A stretch of 37,884 bases of DNA. Source: a virus. The stretch covers positions 1 through 37,884 of the IMG/VR virus record IMGVR_UViG_3300049255_000532; one strand, 5' to 3'. The first letter of the stretch is position 1. Each line of letters starts with the position of its first letter. The notes under the pieces were generated by a model. That model was not told the DNA's origin. It was given only the letters and a program-made list of their open reading frames with translations, and did no database searches. Positions 1-4,815 of the stretch are shown here, in pieces. Made by a program: the position numbers and the translations under genes.

Positions 1-516
1 CTAGCTCGCGTGCTTACTCCGTCGCCATAGCGTCGTTTTCGACGGTCCGCGCTCCCCGATCTTCGGCCCGGGTCGCTTCGCGCCGAGTTTCTTCATGCCG
101 TTGCGGATCCGCTCCGCGATCAGGCTGCGCTCGAGCTCCGCGACAGCGCCCAGGATGGTGAAGACCAGTTTTCCGTAAGGCGTCGAGGTGTCGATCGATT
201 CCGTCAGGCTCACGAAGTCGATTTTCAGCGCCTGGAATTTTTCGAGCGAGTTGACCAGGTGGCGGACCGATCGCGCGAAGCGATCGAACTTCCACACGAC
301 GATCGCTTTGAAGTCGCGCCGGCCGCGTTCCGCGTCGGCCATCATCTCGTCGAGCGCCGGCCGCGATTCCTTCGCGCCGCTCCAGCCGTGGTCGACGTAT
401 TCGTGTGTGATGTCCCAGCCGCGCGTCCGGCACATCTCGCGCAGGGGCTGGAGCTGAGCCTCCGGATCCTGGTGGCTCTGTGCCTTGGAAACGCGCGCGT
501 AGAGAGCGACCTTCAT
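1..516 (-). CDS. Small serine recombinase (resolvase/invertase family)
   Basis: A 171-residue protein of the resolvase/invertase family, which cuts and rejoins DNA through a serine-DNA bond. The N-terminal catalytic domain is clear: YARVS at residues 6-10 gives Ser10 as nucleophile, and WKFDRFARS at 75-83 carries the conserved arginines. The segment around 115-142 (GKLVFTILGAVAELERSLI, then the long helix) is the usual dimer helix. The C-terminus is odd. Family members normally end in a helix-turn-helix of about 45 residues; here only about 23 residues (149-171) follow, with GPSKTTLWRR resembling just the last helix. This is much smaller than large serine integrases, so a role in resolution or inversion is more likely than phage integration, but that is inference. 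It reads away from the plus-strand gene at 535. A GGAG lies 10 nt before the ATG. Confidence 0.9.
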   Translation of the reverse strand: MKVALYARVSKAQSHQDPEAQLQPLREMCRTRGWDITHEYVDHGWSGAKESRPALDEMMADAERGRRDFKAIVVWKFDRFARSVRHLVNSLEKFQALKIDFVSLTESIDTSTPYGKLVFTILGAVAELERSLIAERIRNGMKKLGAKRPGPKIGERGPSKTTLWRRSKHAS

Positions 517-520
517 GAGC

Positions 521-526
521 TATAAT
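521..526 (+). promoter_or_regulatory. Candidate -10 box for a leaderless gene
   Basis: A perfect TATAAT ends 8 nt before the ATG at 535, so transcription would begin at or next to the start codon. No Shine-Dalgarno sequence separates the two and no good -35 box is visible. It lies in the short divergent gap between the resolvase and the plus-strand gene. Confidence 0.45.
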
Positions 527-534
527 CTCCGGCC

Positions 535-708
535 ATGTACGTCTCCAACACTGAGATCGAAGCCGCCGCTGCGTTCATCGCGGACCTCGTCGAGGAAGGT
601 GCCTGGCAGCATATGTCGGAACCCGACTCTCAAAAGGCGATCGCCAAAATCCGAGAGCTGGTCAGGAAAGCCGAAAAACCGACGTTGCCCCGTCCTCGTC
701 GCTGGTGA
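535..708 (+). CDS. Small hypothetical protein, 57 residues
   Basis: Reads divergently from the resolvase. The product begins MYVSNTEIEAAAAFIADLVE and is mostly helical and mixed in charge, ending in a basic, proline-containing tail (EKPTLPRPRRW). I do not recognise the family. The start is supported by a TATAAT just upstream that would give a leaderless transcript. Amphipathic periodicity and an ordinary residue mix argue that it is coding, but its short length keeps confidence moderate. Nothing indicates a function; its place next to a recombinase could mean a small regulatory partner, which is only a guess. Confidence 0.5.
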   Translation: MYVSNTEIEAAAAFIADLVEEGAWQHMSEPDSQKAIAKIRELVRKAEKPTLPRPRRW

Positions 709-868
709 TCACACTGTCAGTCCAGGCTGCTGCGCGGCAGGCCGCCTGGGCCAGGTGTCCCCCACCTGCGCTAAAAAAACAGGCCACCAAGTTTGTTAAC
801 TAACTAGTCATTTCCGCGCGTAAGTTGCTGATAGTTCACTTCAGGTGAATTGAAATGCCGAAAGGCCT
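709..868. other. Convergent intergenic region with operator-like palindromes
   Basis: This 160-nt gap lies between the 3' ends of two genes (plus-strand 535-708, minus-strand 869-1222). It contains a hairpin CAGGTG/CACCTG at 752-768, a 16-bp palindrome at 790-805 matching two sites at 2547-2586, and a second inverted repeat TTCAC/GTGAA at 835-849. The hairpin lacks a T-run on either strand downstream of the stem, so a rho-independent terminator is not supported. Confidence 0.4.
790..805. promoter_or_regulatory. Operator-like 16-bp palindrome, copy 1
   Basis: AGTTTGTTAACTAACT, a near-perfect palindrome. It differs at a single position from the copy at 2571-2586 and at two from the copy at 2547-2562. 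Recurrence of such a long palindrome in short non-coding gaps suggests a binding site for a dimeric regulator. No gene start lies directly beside this copy. Confidence 0.5.
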
Positions 869-1222
869 CTAAAATCCGTCCGGCGCCGCGATGAGTTGGT
901 CGAGGAACTTCTTCACCTGGCCGCGGTGCTCCGGCCTGATAGCCTCCGGATCCAGGCGGCGCAGCCAGCGGTCGAGTTTTCGCTCTTGCGCTCTGGTCGC
1001 CCGCGGCTGGGCAGCGGAGCGCACTTTTGCGTCGCCGGTTCCAGTCCACCGCGCGAACTTTCCGGTGTGTTCTTTGTCAGTCTCGATCGCCGCGTGGCCG
1101 CGGGTCTTCGTGCAGCGATCGCCGGCGAAGTGTTCCCTGCAGCGGTCAGCGGCTCTCATGCGGCCGGCTTCTTTTTCGGCCGCACGTCGAGCGACGGCTT
1201 TTTGTCCTGCGTCACCATACAC
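869..1222 (-). CDS. Hypothetical basic protein with Cys/His cluster
   Basis: A 117-residue protein starting at GTG. Charged helices flank a central Cys/His cluster: two cysteines in CREHFAGDRC, then GH and later HTGKF. The spacing resembles small zinc-binding modules common in phage proteins, but I cannot assign a known family. The C-terminus (LDRWLRRLDPEAIRPEHRGQ) is basic and helical. It is the last gene of a three-gene minus-strand run with 1230-1541 and 1538-1795, separated from the next by 7 nt. A nucleic-acid-binding role is plausible from charge alone; this is inference. Confidence 0.65.
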   Translation of the reverse strand: MYGDAGQKAVARRAAEKEAGRMRAADRCREHFAGDRCTKTRGHAAIETDKEHTGKFARWTGTGDAKVRSAAQPRATRAQERKLDRWLRRLDPEAIRPEHRGQVKKFLDQLIAAPDGF

Positions 1223-1229
1223 TTGGGCC

Positions 1230-1541
1230 TCAGCGAGAGCATTTTTCGCATCGGCACTCCGGTGCGTGGTATGGCTCTTTGGCCCGTACTGACAGCAGCA
1301 GCGAGCTCTGACGCGGGATCATCATTCCCGCTGTCAGGGGCGCGAATTCGGCGCTGCACACCTGCAGCTCGATCATTTGAAACAGCGAGATCTGGTGCAC
1401 GCCGACGACCTCTGCATCAGCGGGCAGGCCTTCGACGGCTTCCACGCGGCCAGAGAGCAGCTTAGTCATAGCGTCGAAGCTCACGGCGACGATCCGAAGA
1501 CGCGATCGCCGTTCTGCCTCGACCAGAAGATCAGGGATCAC
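1230..1541 (-). CDS. Conserved-type small phage protein of unknown function
   Basis: A 103-residue protein starting at GTG, with GTGA overlap with the upstream gene's stop, so translation is probably coupled. The pattern SFDAMTKLLSGR, then GLPADAEVVGVHQ, then ESAEF-like and a proline after a glycine-methionine stretch resembles a small protein seen in many phages, with unknown function. It ends in a compact cysteine motif, CRCEKC, that could bind a metal. The family resemblance is from memory of the motif order and should be taken as moderate evidence. Confidence 0.7.
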   Translation of the reverse strand: MIPDLLVEAERRSRLRIVAVSFDAMTKLLSGRVEAVEGLPADAEVVGVHQISLFQMIELQVCSAEFAPLTAGMMIPRQSSLLLSVRAKEPYHAPECRCEKCSR

Positions 1542-1795
1542 GCCTTCACTCGCTTCAGCTCGAATCGGCCGATGCCGTGGGCGCGGAAAACTTTTCGCGC
1601 GTTGGCGTAGAGATCCTCGAGCACGGCTCTCTCGCCGGCGGCGTTGAGCACAAGCTCGTCGCCTGGCTTCAGCCCGGCATCGAGCAGGCGGTTCATATAT
1701 ACGTCGGCGCGAGCGTAGCCGCTCTTGCCTTCGTCGAGCGCGCGAAAAAACTTCCGCGCTGTCGCCGCCAGGCTGCGATGTTTCTTTTTCGTCAT
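1538..1795 (-). CDS. Hypothetical basic protein, 85 residues
   Basis: Starts MTKKKHRSLAATARKFFRAL and is lysine- and arginine-rich, with a helical N-terminus and a short segment (LKPGDELVLNAAGERAVLEDL) that could form a small beta unit. The ATG at 1795 is chosen; a TTG 12 codons upstream at 1831 would extend it and is preceded by TACTAA. It is the first gene of a minus-strand run of three, reading divergently from the plus-strand gene at 1904. Function unknown; a DNA-binding role would fit the charge but is not shown. Confidence 0.65.
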   Translation of the reverse strand: MTKKKHRSLAATARKFFRALDEGKSGYARADVYMNRLLDAGLKPGDELVLNAAGERAVLEDLYANARKVFRAHGIGRFELKRVKA

Positions 1796-1903
1796 GCCGC
1801 GATGGTCGTCGCCCAGATTCGCGCTTGGCAAGGCACGTTAGTAACTGCGGGCGCCGCGCTGCTCCGCTGCCGTGGTAGGTTGATCGTCGGAGGGCTCGAA
1901 AAA
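1796..1903. other. Divergent intergenic region
   Basis: About 108 nt separating the minus-strand run that starts at 1795 from the plus-strand gene at 1904. It should hold both promoters. A short palindrome GTTAGTAAC lies at 1836-1844. No convincing -35/-10 pair can be picked for either direction. Confidence 0.35.
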
Positions 1904-2143
1904 ATGTTCAACATGGGAACTCAGGCGAGCGATCGAATTACCGGCTTTAAAGGCTACGTGACCGGGCGATGCGAGTACATCACTGGCTGCACGCAATTCT
2001 TGCTTCAGCCGCCGCTCGATAAAAATGGGAAGTTTGTTGAGGCGCGGTGGGTCGACGAGGATCGTCTAGTCGCCGCCGATGGCCCTTTGGTCGAACTGAA
2101 AATTGAAAAAGCTGGATTCGATGTGCCCGCGCCCGTTCGCTGA
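1904..2143 (+). CDS. Small conserved-type phage protein (TGFKG...GC motif)
   Basis: A 79-residue protein with the order SDRITGFKGYVTGRCEYITG, then a Cys followed by TQFLLQP, then KNGKFVEARWVDEDRL. This matches a small protein family common in phages and prophages of diverse bacteria, predicted to be a compact beta-barrel of unknown function. The start at 1904 follows GGAGGG by about 10 nt; an upstream reading of the same frame exists but overlaps the opposite-strand gene and lacks support. It heads a short plus-strand set with 2159-2545 and 2604-2993. Confidence 0.8.
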   Translation: MFNMGTQASDRITGFKGYVTGRCEYITGCTQFLLQPPLDKNGKFVEARWVDEDRLVAADGPLVELKIEKAGFDVPAPVR

Positions 2144-2145
2144 AG

Positions 2146-2151
2146 TAAAAT
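2146..2151 (+). promoter_or_regulatory. Candidate -10 box for the gene at 2159
   Basis: TAAAAT ends 7 nt before the ATG at 2159. As at 521-526, this spacing would give a leaderless or near-leaderless transcript, and no Shine-Dalgarno sequence lies between. The position overlaps the stop region of the preceding gene. Confidence 0.35.
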
Positions 2152-2158
2152 TGCGCGC

Positions 2159-2545
2159 ATGAACCGTCGATCGTTCCTCCACACAGCAGGACTGAGTGGC
2201 GCCGGCCTGGTCGCGACTGCGACGCTGGCCGAGGCCGGCGCGCTCGCTGAGTTCTTCGACTGGCTTCGCCGGCGGCCGTCGTTCTCGTTCCCTTCCGACA
2301 CGCGGTCGCCGCAGGTCGTTCCGGTGCGTCACCCTTTGCTGGAAATCGGCGATTGGATCAAGATTCCGACTCGTGGGCCGACTGTGTACAGGGTCAGCAG
2401 CCTAACGCACCGTTCCAACTGGAGGAATGACGACGAGGAGGAGATAGGCATGCAAGTCTTCGCCTCCAACGCAAACGAACGAATCGAGCTCTGGCTCCCC
2501 AGTTACTACTCTGATCCCCGTCGCAGCAGGCCTCCGGCGGCCTGA
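2159..2545 (+). CDS. Hypothetical protein with twin-arginine signal peptide
   Basis: A 128-residue protein beginning MNRRSFLHTAGLSGAGLVAT, which matches the twin-arginine (Tat) leader pattern: N-R-R-S-F-L, a mildly hydrophobic stretch, and A-E-A-G near residue 27 as a possible cleavage site. The mature part has about 100 residues, acidic in the middle (NDDEEEIG), with several aromatic residues (WLPSYYSD). No family is recognised. Tat leaders normally export folded, often cofactor-bearing proteins, so such a leader on a small phage gene is unusual. A cytoplasmic protein with a chance RR motif cannot be excluded. A likely -10 box lies directly upstream. Confidence 0.65.
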   Translation: MNRRSFLHTAGLSGAGLVATATLAEAGALAEFFDWLRRRPSFSFPSDTRSPQVVPVRHPLLEIGDWIKIPTRGPTVYRVSSLTHRSNWRNDDEEEIGMQVFASNANERIELWLPSYYSDPRRSRPPAA

Positions 2546-2546
2546 G

Positions 2547-2562
2547 AGTTTGTTATCAAACT
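2547..2562. promoter_or_regulatory. Operator-like 16-bp palindrome, copy 2
   Basis: AGTTTGTTATCAAACT; the flanking bases extend the perfect arms to GAGTTTG/CAAACTC (2546-2563). Its centre is 24 bp from that of copy 3, so two dimers would bind in tandem on nearly the same face of the helix, upstream of the gene at 2604. Confidence 0.6.
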
Positions 2563-2570
2563 CCCGTGGT

Positions 2571-2586
2571 AGTTTGTTAACGAACT
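2571..2586. promoter_or_regulatory. Operator-like 16-bp palindrome, copy 3
   Basis: AGTTTGTTAACGAACT, one mismatch from perfect symmetry and one base different from copy 1 at 790-805. It lies directly before the strong ribosome-binding site (GGGAGGTGAT) of the gene at 2604, where a bound protein would block transcription. Confidence 0.6.
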
Positions 2587-2603
2587 CCTGGGAGGTGATT
2601 CCG

Positions 2604-2993
2604 ATGGGCCGTCCGCGTCAGCAGCAGCTGCAAATCTGTTGTTCCTCGAAGTGCCTGCGCACGATCGATCCGAACGAAAAAGCGGTAGCGCTCACCATCT
2701 TCGCGCAGACGCTGGGCATGGGAAAGCGCCGCAGTTCGAAGTCGGAACGGCTTGCCCTTTGCCCGCAGTGCGCATATCGCGTCGCCGGCGTCGAGAAAGA
2801 GCCGTCGCGCACAGCGCCCTTCGACCTCGCAATTTTTAGGGTGCTGTTGGATCTCATCGGCGCCGATGGCGACGTCGCCCAGGCCAGCTGGGAATTGCTG
2901 CAGCGCCGCCGTTCGGAGATCCTCTACGCGCAGCCCGCGCTCTCTGAGGGCGAAGTGCTGCCACCGCCGCGCCGGCTGAAAGAAGCGAGCTAG
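2604..2993 (+). CDS. Hypothetical protein with two Cys pairs (zinc-ribbon-like)
   Basis: A 129-residue protein starting MGRPRQQQLQICCSSKCLRT. Cysteines near residues 11-16 and a CPQC pair near 53-56, about 40 residues apart, suggest a zinc ribbon. Helical segments follow (FDLAIFRVLLDLIG). The ATG at 2604 is chosen because it follows GGGAGGTGATT; an in-frame ATG at 2550 would run through the palindromic operator pair. The position directly behind two operator-like sites suggests it is a regulated gene, perhaps the regulator itself, but no helix-turn-helix is visible. The stop overlaps the stop of the convergent gene at 2990 within CTAG. Confidence 0.75.
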   Translation: MGRPRQQQLQICCSSKCLRTIDPNEKAVALTIFAQTLGMGKRRSSKSERLALCPQCAYRVAGVEKEPSRTAPFDLAIFRVLLDLIGADGDVAQASWELLQRRRSEILYAQPALSEGEVLPPPRRLKEAS

Positions 2994-3202
2994 TTCGTCG
3001 CCCTGGCGCGTGCTAGGCTGCGCGGTGAGGAGGTGTACTCGCATGGCCTCACACTCCGGCGCGCGCGAAATGCAGCTGTTCGCGCGAGTTCTTCCCCAAT
3101 TGGATCCTTGCGTTTTTCCAGCTCGAACAACGCGCAGCTTGTGGCGCGATGTCCAATCGCGCCACAAATCCTGCAGCTGGCGTAGTGTCCGTTCAGGCCC
3201 AT
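2990..3202 (-). CDS. Small protein with a CCHC zinc knuckle
   Basis: A 70-residue protein whose residues 10-23 read CRICGAIGHRATSC, an exact C-x2-C-x4-H-x4-C zinc knuckle with the usual glycine before the histidine. Such knuckles bind single-stranded nucleic acid in retroviral nucleocapsids and in many eukaryotic proteins. The rest is charged and basic with no recognised domain. The ATG at 3202 follows TAGGCGACG, and the gene lies 6 nt after the stop of 3209-3544 in the same strand. Its 3' end overlaps the plus-strand gene's stop. The exact motif is visible; the nucleic-acid-binding role is inference. Confidence 0.7.
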   Translation of the reverse strand: MGLNGHYASCRICGAIGHRATSCALFELEKRKDPIGEELARTAAFRARRSVRPCEYTSSPRSLARARATN

Positions 3203-3208
3203 CGTCGC

Positions 3209-3544
3209 CTACAGCTTCGCGGCCGCCGCCTTCAGCGCCGGAATTGCTGCCTGCACGTCGGCGATGAGCGCTTTGTCCAGGCTCACCGAGAGCCCGTTGG
3301 CCGAGGCCGCCGGGCCTGCGTCTTCGACCGCGGTGCAGATCGCTTCGAAGGCGGCCAGTGCTGTCATTTCGATCGCAGCGGCGCCGGGGAAGGCGAGCTG
3401 CACCAATGCTTCCACTTCGGGCGCGTCTTTTTCGACCTCGGCCGCAATGGTCGGCGCTTTCTCTGCCGCCTTCAGTACTTCCGCTTTGAAATCTTTCGCC
3501 GCCGCGACTAATTTGCTCACGACGCCTTTAAACGATGTGCTCAT
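3209..3544 (-). CDS. Alanine-rich hypothetical phage protein
   Basis: A 111-residue, almost wholly helical protein rich in Ala, Lys, Glu and Val (for example KGVVSKLVAAAKDFKAEVLK at the N-terminus). No signal peptide or membrane segment is obvious, although the middle (AIEMTALAAFEAICTAV) is apolar. It overlaps the upstream membrane protein gene by ATGA, so it belongs to the lysis-end operon. Small helical proteins in this position may be minor virion or lysis accessory proteins, but there is no evidence for either. Confidence 0.75.
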   Translation of the reverse strand: MSTSFKGVVSKLVAAAKDFKAEVLKAAEKAPTIAAEVEKDAPEVEALVQLAFPGAAAIEMTALAAFEAICTAVEDAGPAASANGLSVSLDKALIADVQAAIPALKAAAAKL

Positions 3545-3921
3545 GGTTTTTTCTCCAGTTGAGGTGCAATGGTTTCGGTGTTAGTGGCCATCTCCGCCGC
3601 GGCTTCCCAGGAAGGCAGCACGAACAGGATGCCGCGGCTGAGCGGATCTCGCCGGAATACGGCGACTATCATCAGCGCGGAAATCACGAGCCCGAGTCCG
3701 ATCGAGAATCCCCAATCGCCCGAGGGAAGGGAAGCGGGCAGGGCGCCGTCGACGGCCGTGCCGAACAAAAGCGACAAGACGTTGCCGCCGATCAGCGATC
3801 CTCCGCAGACCAGCATGAACGTCAGCACGCCACTGCCGACCATCGAGAACAGCAGGCGGATCCAGCCCTGCAGAATTTTCTTCTCGATCAGCCCGAGAAT
3901 CAGTTTTGCGATCGCGTCCAC
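3541..3921 (-). CDS. Membrane protein, two predicted helices (holin-region candidate)
   Basis: A 126-residue protein starting at GTG one base after the stop of the small membrane protein gene upstream. Two or three hydrophobic segments are visible: about 20-37 (WIRLLFSMVGSGVLTFMLVC), 38-58 and about 72-88 (FSIGLGLVISALMIVAV), followed by RRDP and a hydrophilic C-terminus. Its size, membrane character and position beside a small membrane protein and lysozyme make it a holin or lysis-regulator candidate. It does not match a holin family that I can name, so this is context-based inference. Confidence 0.75.
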   Translation of the reverse strand: MDAIAKLILGLIEKKILQGWIRLLFSMVGSGVLTFMLVCGGSLIGGNVLSLLFGTAVDGALPASLPSGDWGFSIGLGLVISALMIVAVFRRDPLSRGILFVLPSWEAAAEMATNTETIAPQLEKKP

Positions 3922-3922
3922 G

Positions 3923-4084
3923 CTACTTCGAGTCCGCGGCTTTGATCAGGCCGACGCCCGCGGTGATGCCGGCGATCGTGGTCGGCACGTCGACCGGCTT
4001 GTGCTGCAGCACGGCGAGGCCTGCGGTGACGAGTGTGCCGGCAATGGTGAGCGCGCCGGCGAGTGTGGTCTTCCAATCCTTCAT
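3923..4084 (-). CDS. Small holin-like membrane protein, 53 residues
   Basis: Starts MKDWKTTLAGALTIAGTLVT and contains two short apolar segments (about 8-28 and 36-49) joined by QHKPVDVPTT, ending in ADSK. This layout, with K-x-W-K-T-T at the N-terminus and a Val-Pro-containing turn, is common among small proteins next to phage endolysins, often annotated as holin-like. A strong AGGAGAAAAC ribosome-binding site precedes the ATG. It lies 23 nt downstream of the lysozyme gene, which supports a part in lysis. Confidence 0.75.
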   Translation of the reverse strand: MKDWKTTLAGALTIAGTLVTAGLAVLQHKPVDVPTTIAGITAGVGLIKAADSK

Positions 4085-4107
4085 GACGTTTTCTCCTGTG
4101 AAAGTGC

Positions 4108-4557
4108 TTATTGCCAGAATCCGGTTTCGAGCTGCAGGGCGAGGCGTTCAATGCGCGCCGGCTCCTGGTGGTCGGCCGCGGAGTCGAGCAGCTCCGCCTT
4201 CGCCGTCTGCCAGTCTTTTTGCTGCAGCGCGGCCAGCATCTTGGGAAAGCCGGCGACGCCCTTCGCGCCCATATTGAAAATCAGGTTGAGCAGTGCGCCT
4301 CTGCGGACCTCGTCGAGATCCATTGCCCAGGGGAAGTTCGCTTCTAGCGCGACGATCGCATCTTGCTTGTCGTTCGCCAGCAGGAAGTCACGCTCTTTCT
4401 GCGAGAGTCCCTTCGCGCTCAGGTTGCGGCCGACGGCGACCGTCAAATTTCCCTGCAGCGTCGCGCCCTTCACTAGAGTTTTCCCGGTGGCGTCGTCGTA
4501 TGCGAATTGGCGCTCGCTCTCGTCGCGGCGCAGCTGGTCTTCGAGGCAGGTAATCAT
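4108..4557 (-). CDS. Phage lysozyme (T4-type, GH24 endolysin)
   Basis: A 149-residue muramidase that cleaves the glycan strands of peptidoglycan at the end of infection. The catalytic triad spacing of T4 lysozyme is visible: Glu13 and Asp22, nine residues apart, and Thr39 in NLTVAVGRNL. The C-terminal half follows the T4 pattern closely: RRGALLNLIFNMGAKGVAGF, then LQQKDW, and a final RIERLALQLETGFWQ. The usual His after the Thr-x-x-x-Gly stretch is Arg here, which also occurs in active relatives. There is no signal peptide, so release would depend on a holin; the two membrane genes downstream are candidates. The ATG at 4557 is chosen over upstream in-frame starts because it begins the fold. 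Confidence 0.93.
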   Translation of the reverse strand: MITCLEDQLRRDESERQFAYDDATGKTLVKGATLQGNLTVAVGRNLSAKGLSQKERDFLLANDKQDAIVALEANFPWAMDLDEVRRGALLNLIFNMGAKGVAGFPKMLAALQQKDWQTAKAELLDSAADHQEPARIERLALQLETGFWQ

Positions 4558-4563
4558 GAGAAA

Positions 4564-4815
4564 ATGCTCCGTATGGAGTTTTCGCTGGGAGATTCCGAGC
4601 GGCGCCTCACGCTCGCGGCGCCTTATTCGTCGAAAGATCAGCTGGTTTCGCTCAGCGTGTCCAGCGACGCTGAGGGTCCGCACCTGATCGATGGATTCGG
4701 GGCCGTTCCGCCAGGCGCTATCCGCATCTTCAAAAGCGACGGTATGCGTTGGCGTCGCTGCTATCTGCGCGAGGTCATCGCGCGCACTACTCGACTCCTG
4801 TCATCACGCCGGTAA
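4564..4815 (+). CDS. Plus-strand hypothetical gene inside the tail-lysis operon
   Basis: An 83-residue protein (MLRMEFSLGDSERRLTLAAP at the start) in the only gap of about 230 nt between lysozyme and the tail hub gene, reading against both. The composition (balanced charged and apolar residues, few repeats) looks like real protein, while no minus-strand frame in the gap does. A GAGA lies just upstream; a second ATG at 4573 is possible. Its last 29 nt overlap the 3' end of the tail hub gene. Function unknown. With the plus-strand genes at 6937 and 10611 it forms a set of moron-like insertions. Confidence 0.5.
   Translation: MLRMEFSLGDSERRLTLAAPYSSKDQLVSLSVSSDAEGPHLIDGFGAVPPGAIRIFKSDGMRWRRCYLREVIARTTRLLSSRR

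Noticed and set aside
1-516. Phage integrase with attachment site
   Set aside because: The protein is a small resolvase-type enzyme without the large C-terminal domain of serine integrases, and no attP-like repeat can be defined in the window.
752-768. Rho-independent terminator at the CAGGTG/CACCTG hairpin
   Set aside because: The downstream run is A on the plus strand and lies on the wrong side for the minus strand, so no T-run follows the stem in either direction.
3569-4687. A 372-codon plus-strand frame across the lysis genes
   Set aside because: Serine/arginine-rich shadow sequence overlapping three well-supported minus-strand genes.
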